Origin: Marichromatium purpuratum 984
Lineage (GTDB): Bacteria > Pseudomonadota > Gammaproteobacteria > Chromatiales > Chromatiaceae
NCBI RefSeq assembly: GCF_000224005.2
Contig: NZ_CP007031.1
Location: 3,067,001-3,131,000 of the forward strand
Direction: 5' to 3'
DNA length: 64,000 nucleotides
The number at the start of each line of letters is the position of its first letter. The stretch's first letter is position 1. Positions 1 to 8,451 of the stretch are shown here, piece after piece. Position numbers and translations under genes: made by a program. The notes under the pieces are model-generated. The model worked only from the letters and a program-made list of their open reading frames with translations. It had not been told where the DNA came from and made no database searches.

Positions 1-1377
1 ACCTACTGGATGCCCGACTATACGCCGAAGGACACCGACCTCCTGGCGTGCTTCAAGATCACCCCGCAGCCCGGGGTGGCACGCGAGGAGGCCGCGGCGG
101 CGGTCGCCGCCGAGTCCTCCACCGGCACCTGGACCACGGTGTGGACCGACCTGCTCACCGACCTCGACCATTACAAGGGCCGCGCCTACGCCATCGAGGA
201 CGTGCCCGGCGACGACGAGCGCTTCTACGCCTTCATCGCCTACCCCATCGACCTGTTCGAAGAAGGCTCGGTGGTCAACGTCTTCACCTCGCTGGTGGGT
301 AACGTGTTCGGCTTCAAGGCCGTGCGCACCCTGCGTCTCGAAGACGTACGCTTCCCCATCGCCTATGTCATGACCTGCAACGGCCCGCCGCACGGCATCC
401 AGGTCGAGCGCGACGTCATGAACAAGTACGGTCGACCGCTGCTCGGCTGCACCATCAAGCCCAAGCTCGGACTCTCGGCGAAGAACTACGGGCGCGCCGT
501 CTACGAGTGCCTGCGCGGCGGTCTCGACTTCACCAAGGACGACGAGAACGTCAACTCGCAGCCGTTCATGCGCTGGCGTCAACGCTTCGACTTCGTCATG
601 GAGGCGATCGACAAGGCCGAACGCGAGACCGGCGAGCGCAAGGGGCACTATCTCAACGTCACCGCCCCGACCCCGGACGAGATGTTCAAGCGCGCCGAGT
701 ACGCCAAGGAGATCGGCGCCCCGATCATCATGCACGACTACATCACCGGCGGCTGGTGCGCCAACACCGGACTGGCGCAGTGGTGTCGCGACAACGGCGT
801 GCTGCTGCACATCCACCGCGCGATGCACGCGGTGATCGACCGCCACCCGCACCACGGCATCCACTTCCGCGTGCTCGCCAAGCTGTTGCGTCTGTCCGGT
901 GGCGATCACCTGCACACCGGCACCGTGGTCGGCAAGCTCGAAGGCGACCGCGCCGCCACCCTCGGCTGGATCGATCTGCTGCGCGAGTCCTACATCGAGG
1001 AGGACCGCTCGCGCGGCATCTTCTTCGATCAGGACTGGGGGTCGATGCCGGGCGTCTTCGCCGTCGCCTCCGGCGGCATCCACGTCTGGCACATGCCGGC
1101 GCTGCTCGCCATCTTCGGTGACGACGCGGTGTTCCAGTTCGGTGGCGGCACCCTCGGCCACCCCTGGGGCAACGCCGCCGGCGCGGCGGCCAACCGGGTC
1201 GCGCTCGAGGCCTGCGTCGAGGCCCGCAACCAGGGTCGCGCGATCGAGAAGGAGGGCAAGGAGGTGCTCAGCGCCGCAGCCGCCCACAGCCCCGAGCTGA
1301 AGGCCGCGATGGAGACCTGGAAGGAGATCAAGTTCGAGTTCGACACCGTCGACAAGCTCGACGTCGCCCACAAGTGA
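1..1377 (+). CDS. rbcL: RuBisCO large subunit, form I (5' truncated)
   Basis: Catalytic subunit of ribulose-1,5-bisphosphate carboxylase/oxygenase, the CO2-fixing step of the Calvin cycle. Bases 1-9 read Thr-Tyr-Trp in frame ahead of the first in-window Met, so roughly the first 15-20 residues lie outside the window. Visible landmarks are [11 protein letters not shown] (substrate-binding Lys), [11 protein letters not shown] (carbamylated Lys and the metal-binding Asp/Glu), HIHRAMHA and loop 6 [11 protein letters not shown]. The C terminus KLDVAHK and the proteobacterial sequence style point to form IA. A SoxS-like small-subunit gene does not follow; instead rbcS lies 256 bases downstream, and cbbQ and cbbO complete the cluster. 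Confidence 0.98.
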   Translation, partial: TYWMPDYTPKDTDLLACFKITPQPGVAREEAAAAVAAESSTGTWTTVWTDLLTDLDHYKGRAYAIEDVPGDDERFYAFIAYPIDLFEEGSVVNVFTSLVGNVFGFKAVRTLRLEDVRFPIAYVMTCNGPPHGIQVERDVMNKYGRPLLGCTIKPKLGLSAKNYGRAVYECLRGGLDFTKDDENVNSQPFMRWRQRFDFVMEAIDKAERETGERKGHYLNVTAPTPDEMFKRAEYAKEIGAPIIMHDYITGGWCANTGLAQWCRDNGVLLHIHRAMHAVIDRHPHHGIHFRVLAKLLRLSGGDHLHTGTVVGKLEGDRAATLGWIDLLRESYIEEDRSRGIFFDQDWGSMPGVFAVASGGIHVWHMPALLAIFGDDAVFQFGGGTLGHPWGNAAGAAANRVALEACVEARNQGRAIEKEGKEVLSAAAAHSPELKAAMETWKEIKFEFDTVDKLDVAHK

Positions 1378-1450
1378 CCCCGGCCCCGACCAACCCGAAT
1401 CATCCGAGCCGACCGACCGCAGGCTCGCCGATCGTAGAGACGAGGAGGAC

Positions 1451-1481
1451 CCCGTCCGCGGACGGGCCCGGCAACGCCGGG
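1451..1481. other. Two adjacent hairpins between rbcL and rbcS
   Basis: The sequence CCCGTCCGCGGACGGG (1451-1466) is a perfect palindrome and is followed directly by a second stem, CCCGGC/GCCGGG (1467-1481). There is no U-tract, so full termination is unlikely. Such structures between rbcL and rbcS could stabilise or process the transcript and set subunit ratios; that role is inference. The rest of the 256-base gap shows no gene. Confidence 0.5.
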
Positions 1482-1633
1482 GAGCAGCGCGGCGCCGCGA
1501 GGCGCACGCATAACCATAAGGGGCACCAAGTCCCACGGGCGGTGCCGCCAGCGATGGCGGCGGCGACCCGAACCACAAGATCACTCGTCGCGCCCTCGGC
1601 GCCTGTGCGGTTCCAACCATAGAGAGTGTCACC

Positions 1634-1990
1634 ATGAGCGAAATGCAGGACTACCAATCGAGCCTCGAGGACGCGAGCAGCCGCAAGTTCGAGACCTTCT
1701 CCTACCTGCCGGCGATGAGCCCCGAGGGCATCCGCCAACAGGTCGAGTTCATCGTCTCCAAGGGTTGGAATCCGGCGATCGAGCACACCGAGCCGGAGAA
1801 CGCCTTCGACCACTACTGGTACATGTGGAAGCTGCCGATGTTCGGCGAGACCGACGTCGACACCATCCTCGCCGAGGCCGAGGCCTGTCACCAGGCCCAT
1901 CCCGACAACCACGTGCGCCTGATCGGCTACGACAACTACGCCCAGTCGCAGGGCGCGGCCATGGTCATCTATCGCGGCACCCCGGTCTGA
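1634..1990 (+). CDS. rbcS: RuBisCO small subunit
   Basis: Small subunit (118 residues) that caps the L8 core of form I RuBisCO. It has the family patterns [11 protein letters not shown] near the N terminus, [22 protein letters not shown] in the centre and an [13 protein letters not shown] stretch near the C terminus, and its length is normal for proteobacterial form IA proteins. It follows rbcL on the same strand and is presumably cotranscribed with it. A perfect 30-base palindrome lies immediately downstream and probably limits read-through into cbbQ. Confidence 0.97.
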   Translation: MSEMQDYQSSLEDASSRKFETFSYLPAMSPEGIRQQVEFIVSKGWNPAIEHTEPENAFDHYWYMWKLPMFGETDVDTILAEAEACHQAHPDNHVRLIGYDNYAQSQGAAMVIYRGTPV

Positions 1991-2018
1991 CCACGGCCCC
2001 GCCATCGCTTGTGACGTC

Positions 2019-2048
2019 ACGGACGCGACCGGCGCCGGTCGCGTCCGT
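2019..2048. terminator. Perfect 30-bp palindrome after rbcS
   Basis: Bases 2019-2033 are the exact reverse complement of 2034-2048 (ACGGACGCGACCGGC and its complement). It sits 28 bases after the rbcS stop and 33 bases before cbbQ. It has no T-run and could be a partial terminator or mRNA-stabilising hairpin that keeps rbcLS expression above cbbQO; the function is inferred. Confidence 0.6.
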
Positions 2049-2081
2049 CCCCCGCCCGCCCAGCGTTCAAGGACTGCCCCC

Positions 2082-2888
2082 ATGAGCGAGACCCATCGCG
2101 ACCAATACCTGATCCGAGAGGAGCCCTACTACCGCACGGTCGAGGACGAGGTACGCCTCTACGAGGCCGCCTACGCCGCGCGCATGCCGGTGATGCTCAA
2201 GGGGCCGACCGGCTGCGGCAAGTCGCGCTTCGTCGAGTACATGGCCTGGCGGCTCGAACGCCCGCTGATCACCGTCGCCTGCAACGAGGACATGACCGCC
2301 TCGGACCTGGTCGGGCGCTTCCTGCTCGACGCCGACGGCACCCGCTGGCAGGACGGCCCGCTCACCGTCGCCGCGCGCATCGGCGCCATCTGCTATCTCG
2401 ACGAGGTGGTCGAGGCACGCCAGGACACCACCGTGGTGATCCACCCGCTCACCGACCACCGTCGCTGCCTGCCGCTGGAGAAGAAGGGCGAGCTGGTCGA
2501 GGCCCACCCCGACTTCCAGATCGTCATCTCCTACAACCCTGGCTACCAGAGCTTGATGAAGGACCTCAAGCAGTCGACCAAGCAGCGCTTCGGCGCGCTC
2601 GACTTCAGCTATCCCGGCGCCGCGATCGAGGCCGAGATCGTCGCCCACGAGGGCGGCATCGAGCGCGACCAGGCCGACAGGCTGGTGCAGGTCGCCCAGC
2701 GCAGCCGCAATCTCAAGGGCCACGGCCTCGACGAGGGCATGTCCACCCGCCTGCTGGTCTACGCCGCCCAGCTCATGGCCAAGGGCATCGAACCCCGCGC
2801 CGCCGCCCAGATGGCCCTGGTCCGCCCCCTCACCGACGACCCCGACATGCGCGACACCCTCGACGCGGCGGTGGATACCTATTTCTAA
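2082..2888 (+). CDS. cbbQ: CbbQ, MoxR-type AAA+ RuBisCO activase ATPase
   Basis: AAA+ ATPase of the CbbQ/NorQ group (268 residues). With CbbO it forms a RuBisCO activase that removes inhibitory sugar phosphates. The Walker A is GPTGCGKS at residues 41-48, the Walker B-like CYLDEV is near residue 105, and an arginine-containing [11 protein letters not shown] segment follows. The length is usual for the family. Its partner cbbO lies downstream, but here the two are separated by a repeat and a four-helix-bundle gene (2889-3512), whereas the genes are normally adjacent. Confidence 0.95.
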   Translation: MSETHRDQYLIREEPYYRTVEDEVRLYEAAYAARMPVMLKGPTGCGKSRFVEYMAWRLERPLITVACNEDMTASDLVGRFLLDADGTRWQDGPLTVAARIGAICYLDEVVEARQDTTVVIHPLTDHRRCLPLEKKGELVEAHPDFQIVISYNPGYQSLMKDLKQSTKQRFGALDFSYPGAAIEAEIVAHEGGIERDQADRLVQVAQRSRNLKGHGLDEGMSTRLLVYAAQLMAKGIEPRAAAQMALVRPLTDDPDMRDTLDAAVDTYF

Positions 2889-3053
2889 GCGGCCAGCGGT
2901 CAGCGGTCAGCCACCAGCGGACAGCCGCCAGCCACCAGTGAGGCGGATACCAACCGCCGACAGTCGACGACAGACCGCTGGCGGCTGATAGCTGAAGGCT
3001 GGTAGCTGGTAGCTGGTAGCTGGTAGCTGGTAGCTGGTAGCTGGTAAAGCATC
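2889..3053. repeat. Inverted heptamer repeat, left flank of inserted gene
   Basis: The left arm (2889-2940) is made of degenerate units related to CAGCCGCCAGC. The right arm (2977-3046) has the opposite sense, CTGGCGGCTG, ending in seven exact copies of GCTGGTA at 2998-3046. The two arms could fold back on each other. It is the same repeat family as at 3462, 23400 and 47029. It separates cbbQ from the next gene and reaches to within 8 bases of that gene's ATG. Confidence 0.85.
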
Positions 3054-3461
3054 ATGCGCGACTATCGCAAGCTGTCCGTCTGGCACAAGGCCCACACGCT
3101 GACGCTCGCCATCTACGAGACCACCCAGGGCTTCCCGTCGAGCGAACGCTTCGGGCTGGTTCCGCAGATGCGCCGCGCGGCGTCCTCGGCACCATCGAAC
3201 CTCGCCGAGGGCTGTGGGCGCGGCAGCGATGCCGACTTCGCCCGCTTCGTGCGTATCGCGGCAGGATCGGTCAACGAACTCGAATACCAGTGTCTGTTGG
3301 CGCGCGATCTCCACTACCTGCCGGCAGCACACGCCGATGAGCGCATGCGCGAGTGCGCGGAGATCCGGCGGATGCTCGTCGGGCTACTCTCCTCGCTCGC
3401 CCCACCGACCCCACATCCCCCTAGCCCACGGTCAACGCCACCGGACGAGGATGCTCGATGA
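3054..3461 (+). CDS. Four-helix bundle protein, S23/23S rRNA intervening-sequence type
   Basis: A 135-residue protein of the four-helix-bundle (TIGR02436-like, S23/IVS) family. It has the typical start YRKLSVWHKAHTLTLAIYETT, then FPSSERFGLVPQMRRAASSAPSNLAEGCGR, then FARFVRIAAGSVNELEYQCLLARDL. The Pro/Ser-rich tail after about residue 112 is extra. The family occurs inside 23S rRNA intervening sequences and as stand-alone genes linked to small repeats; its molecular role is unknown. Here it sits inside the cbb operon, bounded on both sides by heptamer repeats, so it looks like a passenger of a mobile repeat and not a RuBisCO factor. Confidence 0.85.
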   Translation: MRDYRKLSVWHKAHTLTLAIYETTQGFPSSERFGLVPQMRRAASSAPSNLAEGCGRGSDADFARFVRIAAGSVNELEYQCLLARDLHYLPAAHADERMRECAEIRRMLVGLLSSLAPPTPHPPSPRSTPPDEDAR

Positions 3462-3512
3462 GCACGCGGCACCGTCCACTGGAGGCTGGTGGCTGATATC
3501 TGGAGGCTTTGC
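3462..3512. repeat. Short heptamer repeat, right flank; supplies cbbO ribosome-binding site
   Basis: Repeat-derived sequence GGAGGCTGGTGGCTGATATC at 3481-3500 ends in TGGAGG (3501-3506), which lies six bases before the cbbO ATG at 3513. It shares the ACTGGAGGCTG..GATATC/GATCGC form seen in the 47-kb array. The repeat edge thus seems to act as the Shine-Dalgarno for cbbO. Confidence 0.7.
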
Positions 3513-5876
3513 ATGACCAGCGATATCCAAGACGCACTCTCCTGCCTCAAGTCCGGCGCCGAGCACGCCCAGGCGCTCGAGGCGAGCCATCACGAGGCCG
3601 CGCGCCTGCTCTCGCCGCGCGGGCTGGAGCACTATGTCACCGGCATCCGCGCGATGTGCACGCTCAACAAGGGCGACGATCTGGTGATGACCTATGTGCA
3701 GGAGATGCCCGGGGTCGCCCGCGAACTCGGCGAGGACATCATCCCCGACATCGTCGGCGCGCTGATGAAGCTCGCCTCGCACACCTCCGGCACCGTGCTC
3801 ACCCTGCTGCTCGGCTCGCTCGGGCTGGCCGCCACCCGGCTCGGCGACGCCGAGCTGATGCGCGGCTATCTCGGCCTGCTCCACCAACTCGCCGGCAAGG
3901 CCCCGCGCGGCCTGCGCCCGATGCTCGAACACAGCGACGAGCTGTTCGCCAAGCTCACCCTCGGCGGGCTGCGCCGCTGGGCGCTGTGGGGCGCCCAGGC
4001 CCACGCCCGCGACCTCGACGGCCAGCTCGCCTACTTCGGCCTGGCCAGCGAGGCCTCGCGCGCGGTGCTCCAGCAGGAGCGGCGCGGCACCCTGTTCGTC
4101 GACAACCAGCGCCGTCTCAACTTCTACCTGCGCGCGCTCTGGGCGCGCGCCTTCTTCATGCGTCCGACCTCGGGCGACTACGAGTCGCGCGAGGGGCTGC
4201 GCCCCTTCATCGAGGACTTCCAGATCCATCTCCCCGATGCCTTCGACGACTGGCAGGGCATCCCCGGCGTCGACCTCTACCGCGCCGCCGCCGCCCACTG
4301 CGCCGCCCACCTGGTCTACACCACCGCGCCGCTCGACGGCGCCGGCCTGAGCCCGGCGCAGCGCTTCGTCGTCACCCTGTTCGAGGACGCCCGCGTCGAG
4401 GCCCTGGCGGTCGCCGAGTTCCCCGGCCTGCGCAAGCTCTGGGGCGCCATCCACGCCCACGCCGTCACCCTCGCGGCCAACGCCCACCCGATGCAATCGC
4501 TGCTCACCCGGCTGGCGCGTGCCCTGCTCGAACCCGAGTACCAGGACCCGGAACCGGCGATCGCCGAGAGCGCCGCGCGCTTCCATCAGCACTGCGCCAC
4601 CCGCGGCACCGACAACGCCATCAGCCGCGAGGCCGGGCTCGCCTTCCACGACCGCGCGCTCGAACTGGTGGCGCTGCCGAGCCTGCGCGTGCTCGAGGAC
4701 ATGCCCCTGCCCTATCGCGACGACAACCGCTACTGCTGGGCCTTCGACGAGAACCTGTTCATCACCCAGGGGCTCGACTACCTGCCCGAGCGCGCGCGAC
4801 AGGTGCGCCGTCAGGTCAGCGTGATGGAGATGGTCAACGAACTCGACTGCGAGCTTGCCGGCGACGACGCCCAGGAGGTGTGGAACCTCGCCACCCCCTT
4901 CTGGCTCGACCAGGAGGACTGCACCATCAACGAGCTGGAGGGCCGCGAGCCGATCTCCGAGCCCTTCCACTATCCCGAGTGGGACTACCACGTCCAGCTC
5001 TACCGCCCCGACTGGACGAGCGTGATCGAGCGCCGCCAGGAGCGCGGCGACCCGGCGCTGATGGACGAGATCCTCACCCGCCATCGCCCCATCGCCTCGC
5101 GCATCCGCCACCTCATCGACGCCCTCCAGCCCCAGGGCGTGGTGCGTCGGCGCGGCTACGAGGAGGGCGAGGAGCTCGACCTCGAAGCCGCGGTGCGCGC
5201 CATGGTCGACATCCGCCGCGGCGTCATGCCCGACCCGCGCATCAACATCCGCATCACCCGCCACGTCCGCGATCTCGCCATCGTCGTGCTGATGGACCTC
5301 TCCGAGTCGACCAACGAGAAGGTCGGCGTCAACGAGGGCGAGCCCGGCTACGACGAGGCCCCCAGCATCCTCGACCTCACCCGCGAGGCCACCGGCCTGC
5401 TCGCCTGGGCGATCGACGCCATCGGCGACGCCTTCGCCGTCCACGGCTTCGCCTCCGACGGTCGTCACGACGTCCGCTACTACCGCTTCAAGGACTTCGA
5501 CCAGGACTATGGCGACGCGGCCAAGTCACGCATGGCTGGGATGCGCGGCGGGCTCTCCACCCGCATGGGCGCGGCGCTGCGCCACGCCGGCCATCACCTC
5601 GAACAGCAACCGGCGCAGAAGCGCCTGGTGCTGCTCATCACCGACGGCGAGCCCGCCGACATCGACGAGCGCGACCCGCAATACCTCCGCCACGACGCCA
5701 AGAAGGCGGTCGAGGACCTGCGCACCCGCGGCATCCACACCCACTGCCTCACCCTCGACCCCGAGGCCGACCGCTATGTCGCGCGGATCTTCGGCGAGAA
5801 CGGGTACTCGATCGTCGATCAGGTGGAACGGTTGCCGGAGCGGTTGCCTGGGGTGTTTGGGGTGTTGACGGGGTGA
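3513..5876 (+). CDS. cbbO: CbbO, VWA-domain RuBisCO activase adaptor
   Basis: Partner of CbbQ (787 residues). The C-terminal von Willebrand A domain binds RuBisCO and recruits the CbbQ hexamer. The MIDAS motif is visible as DLSESTNEK in LMDLSESTNEK, and LLITDGEPADID comes later in the same domain. The long N-terminal helical part is typical of CbbO/NorD proteins. The start at 3513 is preferred to an in-frame ATG at 3489 because GGAGG stands six bases before it and the family begins near MTSDIQDAL. It should be cotranscribed with cbbLSQ, but only by reading through the inserted repeat and four-helix gene. Confidence 0.94.
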   Translation: MTSDIQDALSCLKSGAEHAQALEASHHEAARLLSPRGLEHYVTGIRAMCTLNKGDDLVMTYVQEMPGVARELGEDIIPDIVGALMKLASHTSGTVLTLLLGSLGLAATRLGDAELMRGYLGLLHQLAGKAPRGLRPMLEHSDELFAKLTLGGLRRWALWGAQAHARDLDGQLAYFGLASEASRAVLQQERRGTLFVDNQRRLNFYLRALWARAFFMRPTSGDYESREGLRPFIEDFQIHLPDAFDDWQGIPGVDLYRAAAAHCAAHLVYTTAPLDGAGLSPAQRFVVTLFEDARVEALAVAEFPGLRKLWGAIHAHAVTLAANAHPMQSLLTRLARALLEPEYQDPEPAIAESAARFHQHCATRGTDNAISREAGLAFHDRALELVALPSLRVLEDMPLPYRDDNRYCWAFDENLFITQGLDYLPERARQVRRQVSVMEMVNELDCELAGDDAQEVWNLATPFWLDQEDCTINELEGREPISEPFHYPEWDYHVQLYRPDWTSVIERRQERGDPALMDEILTRHRPIASRIRHLIDALQPQGVVRRRGYEEGEELDLEAAVRAMVDIRRGVMPDPRINIRITRHVRDLAIVVLMDLSESTNEKVGVNEGEPGYDEAPSILDLTREATGLLAWAIDAIGDAFAVHGFASDGRHDVRYYRFKDFDQDYGDAAKSRMAGMRGGLSTRMGAALRHAGHHLEQQPAQKRLVLLITDGEPADIDERDPQYLRHDAKKAVEDLRTRGIHTHCLTLDPEADRYVARIFGENGYSIVDQVERLPERLPGVFGVLTG

Positions 5877-5890
5877 GGGGACACCCGTAG

Positions 5891-5917
5891 GGCGCAATAG
5901 CGACAGCCTATTGCGCC
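5891..5917. repeat. REP-like hairpin between cbbO and integron integrase
   Basis: GGCGCAATAG (5891-5900) pairs exactly with CTATTGCGCC (5908-5917) across a 7-base loop, preceded by GTAG. Hairpins of this GGCGCAATA type are common dispersed intergenic repeats in gammaproteobacteria (recalled, not searched). Lying between convergent genes, it may also terminate transcription in both directions. Confidence 0.6.
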
Positions 5918-5937
5918 GAAAGGAAATCACCGCTCGC

Positions 5938-7341
5938 TCACACCAAGGCATCCAGCGGACTCCGCACCCCCTTCCCGCCGCGATTCAGCACATGCGTATA
6001 GATCATGGTGGTCGACACGTCCGCATGCCCCAGCAATTCCTGAACCGTGCGGATGTCATATCCCGCCTGGAGCACATGGGTTGCGAAGCTATGTCGAAGC
6101 GTATGGGGCCCGACCCGCTTCGTGATGCCGGCCGCTTGCGCCGCGCGATTCACGGCTTTCTGGAGGGCCGACTCGTGCAGATGATGACGTCGCGCGGACC
6201 CGCTGCGCGGATCCTGAGAGAGCCGTCCGCTTGGGAAGACGTATTGCCACTGCCAATCCTTGGCGGCGTTCGGATACTTGCGTGCCAAGGCATCCGGGAG
6301 ATAGACCTCGCCGTAACCCTCCGCCAGGTCGTTGTCATGCAGTACCTTCACGCGCGCCAATTGATCCCTCAGCTCATCCTGAGCGCGCTCCGGCAATGGA
6401 GCCACCCGATCCTTGCCCCCCTTGGCATTGCGGATCAGGATCTGGCCGTATCCGAAATCGACGTCCTGCACGCGCAGCCGGACGCATTCCATCAGCCGCA
6501 TCCCCGTGCCATAGAGGAGCGATCCCATCAATTGGTGAACCCCCTCGAGCTGGTCGAGAAGCGCCGTGACCTCGGCATGCGTGAGCACCGTGGGCAGACG
6601 CCGAGGACGCTTGGCGCGGGCGAAACCACCGACATCCAGATCCTCCCTCCCCAAAACCTCGCGATAGAGAAAGACCAGGGCATTGAGCGCCAGATTCTGG
6701 GTGCTCGCGGCCACGCGCCGATCGACAGCCAGATATTCCAGAAAACGCCCGATATGCGAGGCGTCCAGATCGGTCGGATCCCGATTTCCGCTGAAGGCGA
6801 TATAGCGCATCATCCAATGGACATAGGTCTGCTCGGTGCGGATCGTCATTCCACGGACCCGAATGGTCTTGACGACACGATCCAGCAGGGCCGAATGCGT
6901 CTTGCGGATCTCGGCGAAGGAATGATTCGAGTCATCCGATGAATCCACGTCCGGACTCGCCGGACCCGCTTCATAATCCCGAGCCACCGTCGGATGGCTC
7001 GGCTCCAGCCGTCGGGCCGATGCCCGCCACTGCTCCCAGTCCACCTGCTCCAGCCATTCCACGCCCGCGAGCTCGAACAAAATCCGTATAGCATCGACAA
7101 TCTGGCGAAACTGCCAGTCCTTCATCTCGGTCCTCTGACCCACCTCCGTCAGATAGCGCTCGACGTCGGCAGGGCACTGCTCCGCCAGCTTCCGATCCGG
7201 AAAAGCCGCGATGTACTGCTCCGCACGCCGCACTATCCAACGGTCGAATGGAGGTTTAATCCCTGATTTTTCGACCTTTTGCACGTACCGGCGCCAAAAC
7301 GACCGCACCTTTTCCTTATAGGTTGACGGGTTGTTGTCCAT
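5938..7341 (-). CDS. intI: Integron integrase (IntI) with long N-terminal extension
   Basis: Tyrosine recombinase that inserts and excises gene cassettes at attI/attC sites. Catalytic residues are visible as R282 ([13 protein letters not shown]), H413/R416 ([10 protein letters not shown]), H439 ([11 protein letters not shown]) and Y448. The insert typical of integron integrases is at about 355-371 ([17 protein letters not shown]) and separates it from XerCD. The protein is 467 residues, compared with about 320-350 for most IntI. Residues 1-140 form an additional helical, SAM-like region before the usual core-binding domain (about 150-235). It is transcribed away from the cassettes, with attI just upstream of its start. 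Confidence 0.95.
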   Translation of the reverse strand: MDNNPSTYKEKVRSFWRRYVQKVEKSGIKPPFDRWIVRRAEQYIAAFPDRKLAEQCPADVERYLTEVGQRTEMKDWQFRQIVDAIRILFELAGVEWLEQVDWEQWRASARRLEPSHPTVARDYEAGPASPDVDSSDDSNHSFAEIRKTHSALLDRVVKTIRVRGMTIRTEQTYVHWMMRYIAFSGNRDPTDLDASHIGRFLEYLAVDRRVAASTQNLALNALVFLYREVLGREDLDVGGFARAKRPRRLPTVLTHAEVTALLDQLEGVHQLMGSLLYGTGMRLMECVRLRVQDVDFGYGQILIRNAKGGKDRVAPLPERAQDELRDQLARVKVLHDNDLAEGYGEVYLPDALARKYPNAAKDWQWQYVFPSGRLSQDPRSGSARRHHLHESALQKAVNRAAQAAGITKRVGPHTLRHSFATHVLQAGYDIRTVQELLGHADVSTTMIYTHVLNRGGKGVRSPLDALV

Positions 7342-7442
7342 GGCCTAGGCTCAGCTCGTGTATGCGTAGTTGGTTGGGACGGCTACATCGCGAAATTTTG
7401 AGGATAGCGAGGGTGCGTACACGAATCATAGACACGCTATGC

Positions 7443-7518
7443 AGATTCTGTCTAGTTCAGAAATTAGAGAATCTGTATAGCGCAATAATTACTGATTCCG
7501 TCTAATCAACTGTTATGT
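7443..7518 (+). promoter_or_regulatory. attI: attI recombination site with three direct repeats
   Basis: Three related 13-mers lie at an exact 25-bp spacing: AGATTCTGTCTAG (7443), AGAATCTGTATAG (7468) and TGATTCCGTCTAA (7493). The last abuts a simple site CAACTGTTATGT ending in the core GTTATGT (7512-7518). The same core closes the first attC. In class 1 integrons attI has a simple site plus two integrase-binding direct repeats, so these are probably the IntI binding sites. The stretch 7342-7442 shows no gene and no clear cassette promoter. Confidence 0.8.
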
Positions 7519-7536
7519 AGAAAAGGAGTTCGACTA

Positions 7537-8355
7537 ATGAGCAGTTGGGAGCTTTCAGAGTCATATGACTACGATGGGAGAAAAGTTCGTTTTGGGCGGC
7601 TGGGTGAAGGTCCACCAATGGTCCTGGTGCATGGCACCCCTTGGTCATCATTCAATCTGCGACATTTGATTCGGAAGCTGTCCGAAGAGTACACGGTCTA
7701 CTTCTTTGACTTTCTGGGCTATGGCCAGTCGTGTGTGACGGAAGGCGATGTGTCGTTGGGTGTGCAAAATAAGGTTTTGGATGGCTTGCTTGCCCATTGG
7801 GAACTGGATGACCCGATTATTGTCGGTCATGACTTTGGCGGCGCAACTGCCCTCAGAGTTCACCTTCTCAATAAGCGGTCTTTTAAGAAAATCATTCTGA
7901 TTGATCCGGTTGCGGTCTCTCCTTGGGGCTCGCCGTTTTTCCGCCATGTGAACAGTTATGAAGCCGCTTTTTCAGGGCTGCCCGACTATATTCACGAAGC
8001 TGTGGTCCGGTCCTATGTGCAAACGGCTGCTTTTAAGCCACTTGATGAGGCAACACTAGAGGGAATCGTTTCGTCGTGGGCTGGCGAGCAAGGTAAGACT
8101 GCTTTCTATCGTCAGATGGCTCAAGCAGACTCCAAATATACCGACGAGGTCCAGCCTCTTTACCCTACGATTACTACACACACCTTGATTTTGTGGGGGC
8201 GGGAGGATAGCTGGATACCGCTGGAGCGTGGAGAAGAGCTCCATGGCATGATCCCGGGATCGGTTCTGCGTGTGATAGATGATGCAGGCCACCTCGTCAT
8301 TGAGGAGAGGCCTGATGAGTTGGTGAAGGAAATTTTGGATTTTGCTCAGGCCTAA
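7537..8355 (+). CDS. Cassette 1: alpha/beta hydrolase with Asp nucleophile (dehalogenase/epoxide hydrolase-like)
   Basis: An alpha/beta-hydrolase of 272 residues. The oxyanion-hole motif is HGTPWSS (32-38). The nucleophile elbow VGHDFGG puts Asp at 99, with an acid candidate D224 in WGREDSW and H252 in DAGHLVIEERP. An Asp nucleophile is characteristic of haloalkane/haloacetate dehalogenases and epoxide hydrolases, not esterases; the substrate cannot be read from the sequence. It is the first integron cassette (7512-8431), with AAAAGGAG just before the ATG. It is clearly richer in A/T than the chromosome, which indicates foreign origin. With no promoter of its own visible, expression probably comes from the attI side. 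Confidence 0.88.
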   Translation: MSSWELSESYDYDGRKVRFGRLGEGPPMVLVHGTPWSSFNLRHLIRKLSEEYTVYFFDFLGYGQSCVTEGDVSLGVQNKVLDGLLAHWELDDPIIVGHDFGGATALRVHLLNKRSFKKIILIDPVAVSPWGSPFFRHVNSYEAAFSGLPDYIHEAVVRSYVQTAAFKPLDEATLEGIVSSWAGEQGKTAFYRQMAQADSKYTDEVQPLYPTITTHTLILWGREDSWIPLERGEELHGMIPGSVLRVIDDAGHLVIEERPDELVKEILDFAQA

Positions 8356-8360
8356 AAACT

Positions 8361-8438
8361 ACATAACCAGGCGCGTCACGCGGATGGCCTTTACGCCGCT
8401 CTGCTCTGTAAAGGCCACCGGTGCGCTCAGCGTTATGT
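8361..8438. other. attC: attC site of cassette 1
   Basis: The outer boxes ACATAAC (8361-8367) and GTTATGT (8432-8438) are exact inverse complements. The inner stem GGCCTTTAC/GTAAAGGCC folds across GCCGCTCTGCTCT. Inner boxes CAGGCGCG and TGCGCTCAG lie next to the outer ones, giving the imperfect-palindrome form expected of a folded attC. It begins 5 bases after the hydrolase stop. Confidence 0.9.
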
Positions 8439-8451
8439 GTCAAGGAGAAAC

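Noticed and set aside
3054-3461. Possible Avd accessory protein of a diversity-generating retroelement
   Set aside because: Avd is also a four-helix bundle, but no reverse transcriptase, template repeat or C-type-lectin target is nearby; the sequence fits the S23/IVS family.
3432-5468. Long open frame antisense to cbbO (678 codons)
   Set aside because: It is the mirror of a GC-rich coding gene; composition is Ala/Gly/Val/Glu-rich without motifs, and cbbO is certain.
7342-7442. Clear Pc promoter for the integron cassettes
   Set aside because: TTGAGG at 7398 has no matching -10 box at 16-18 bases; nothing else convincing was found.
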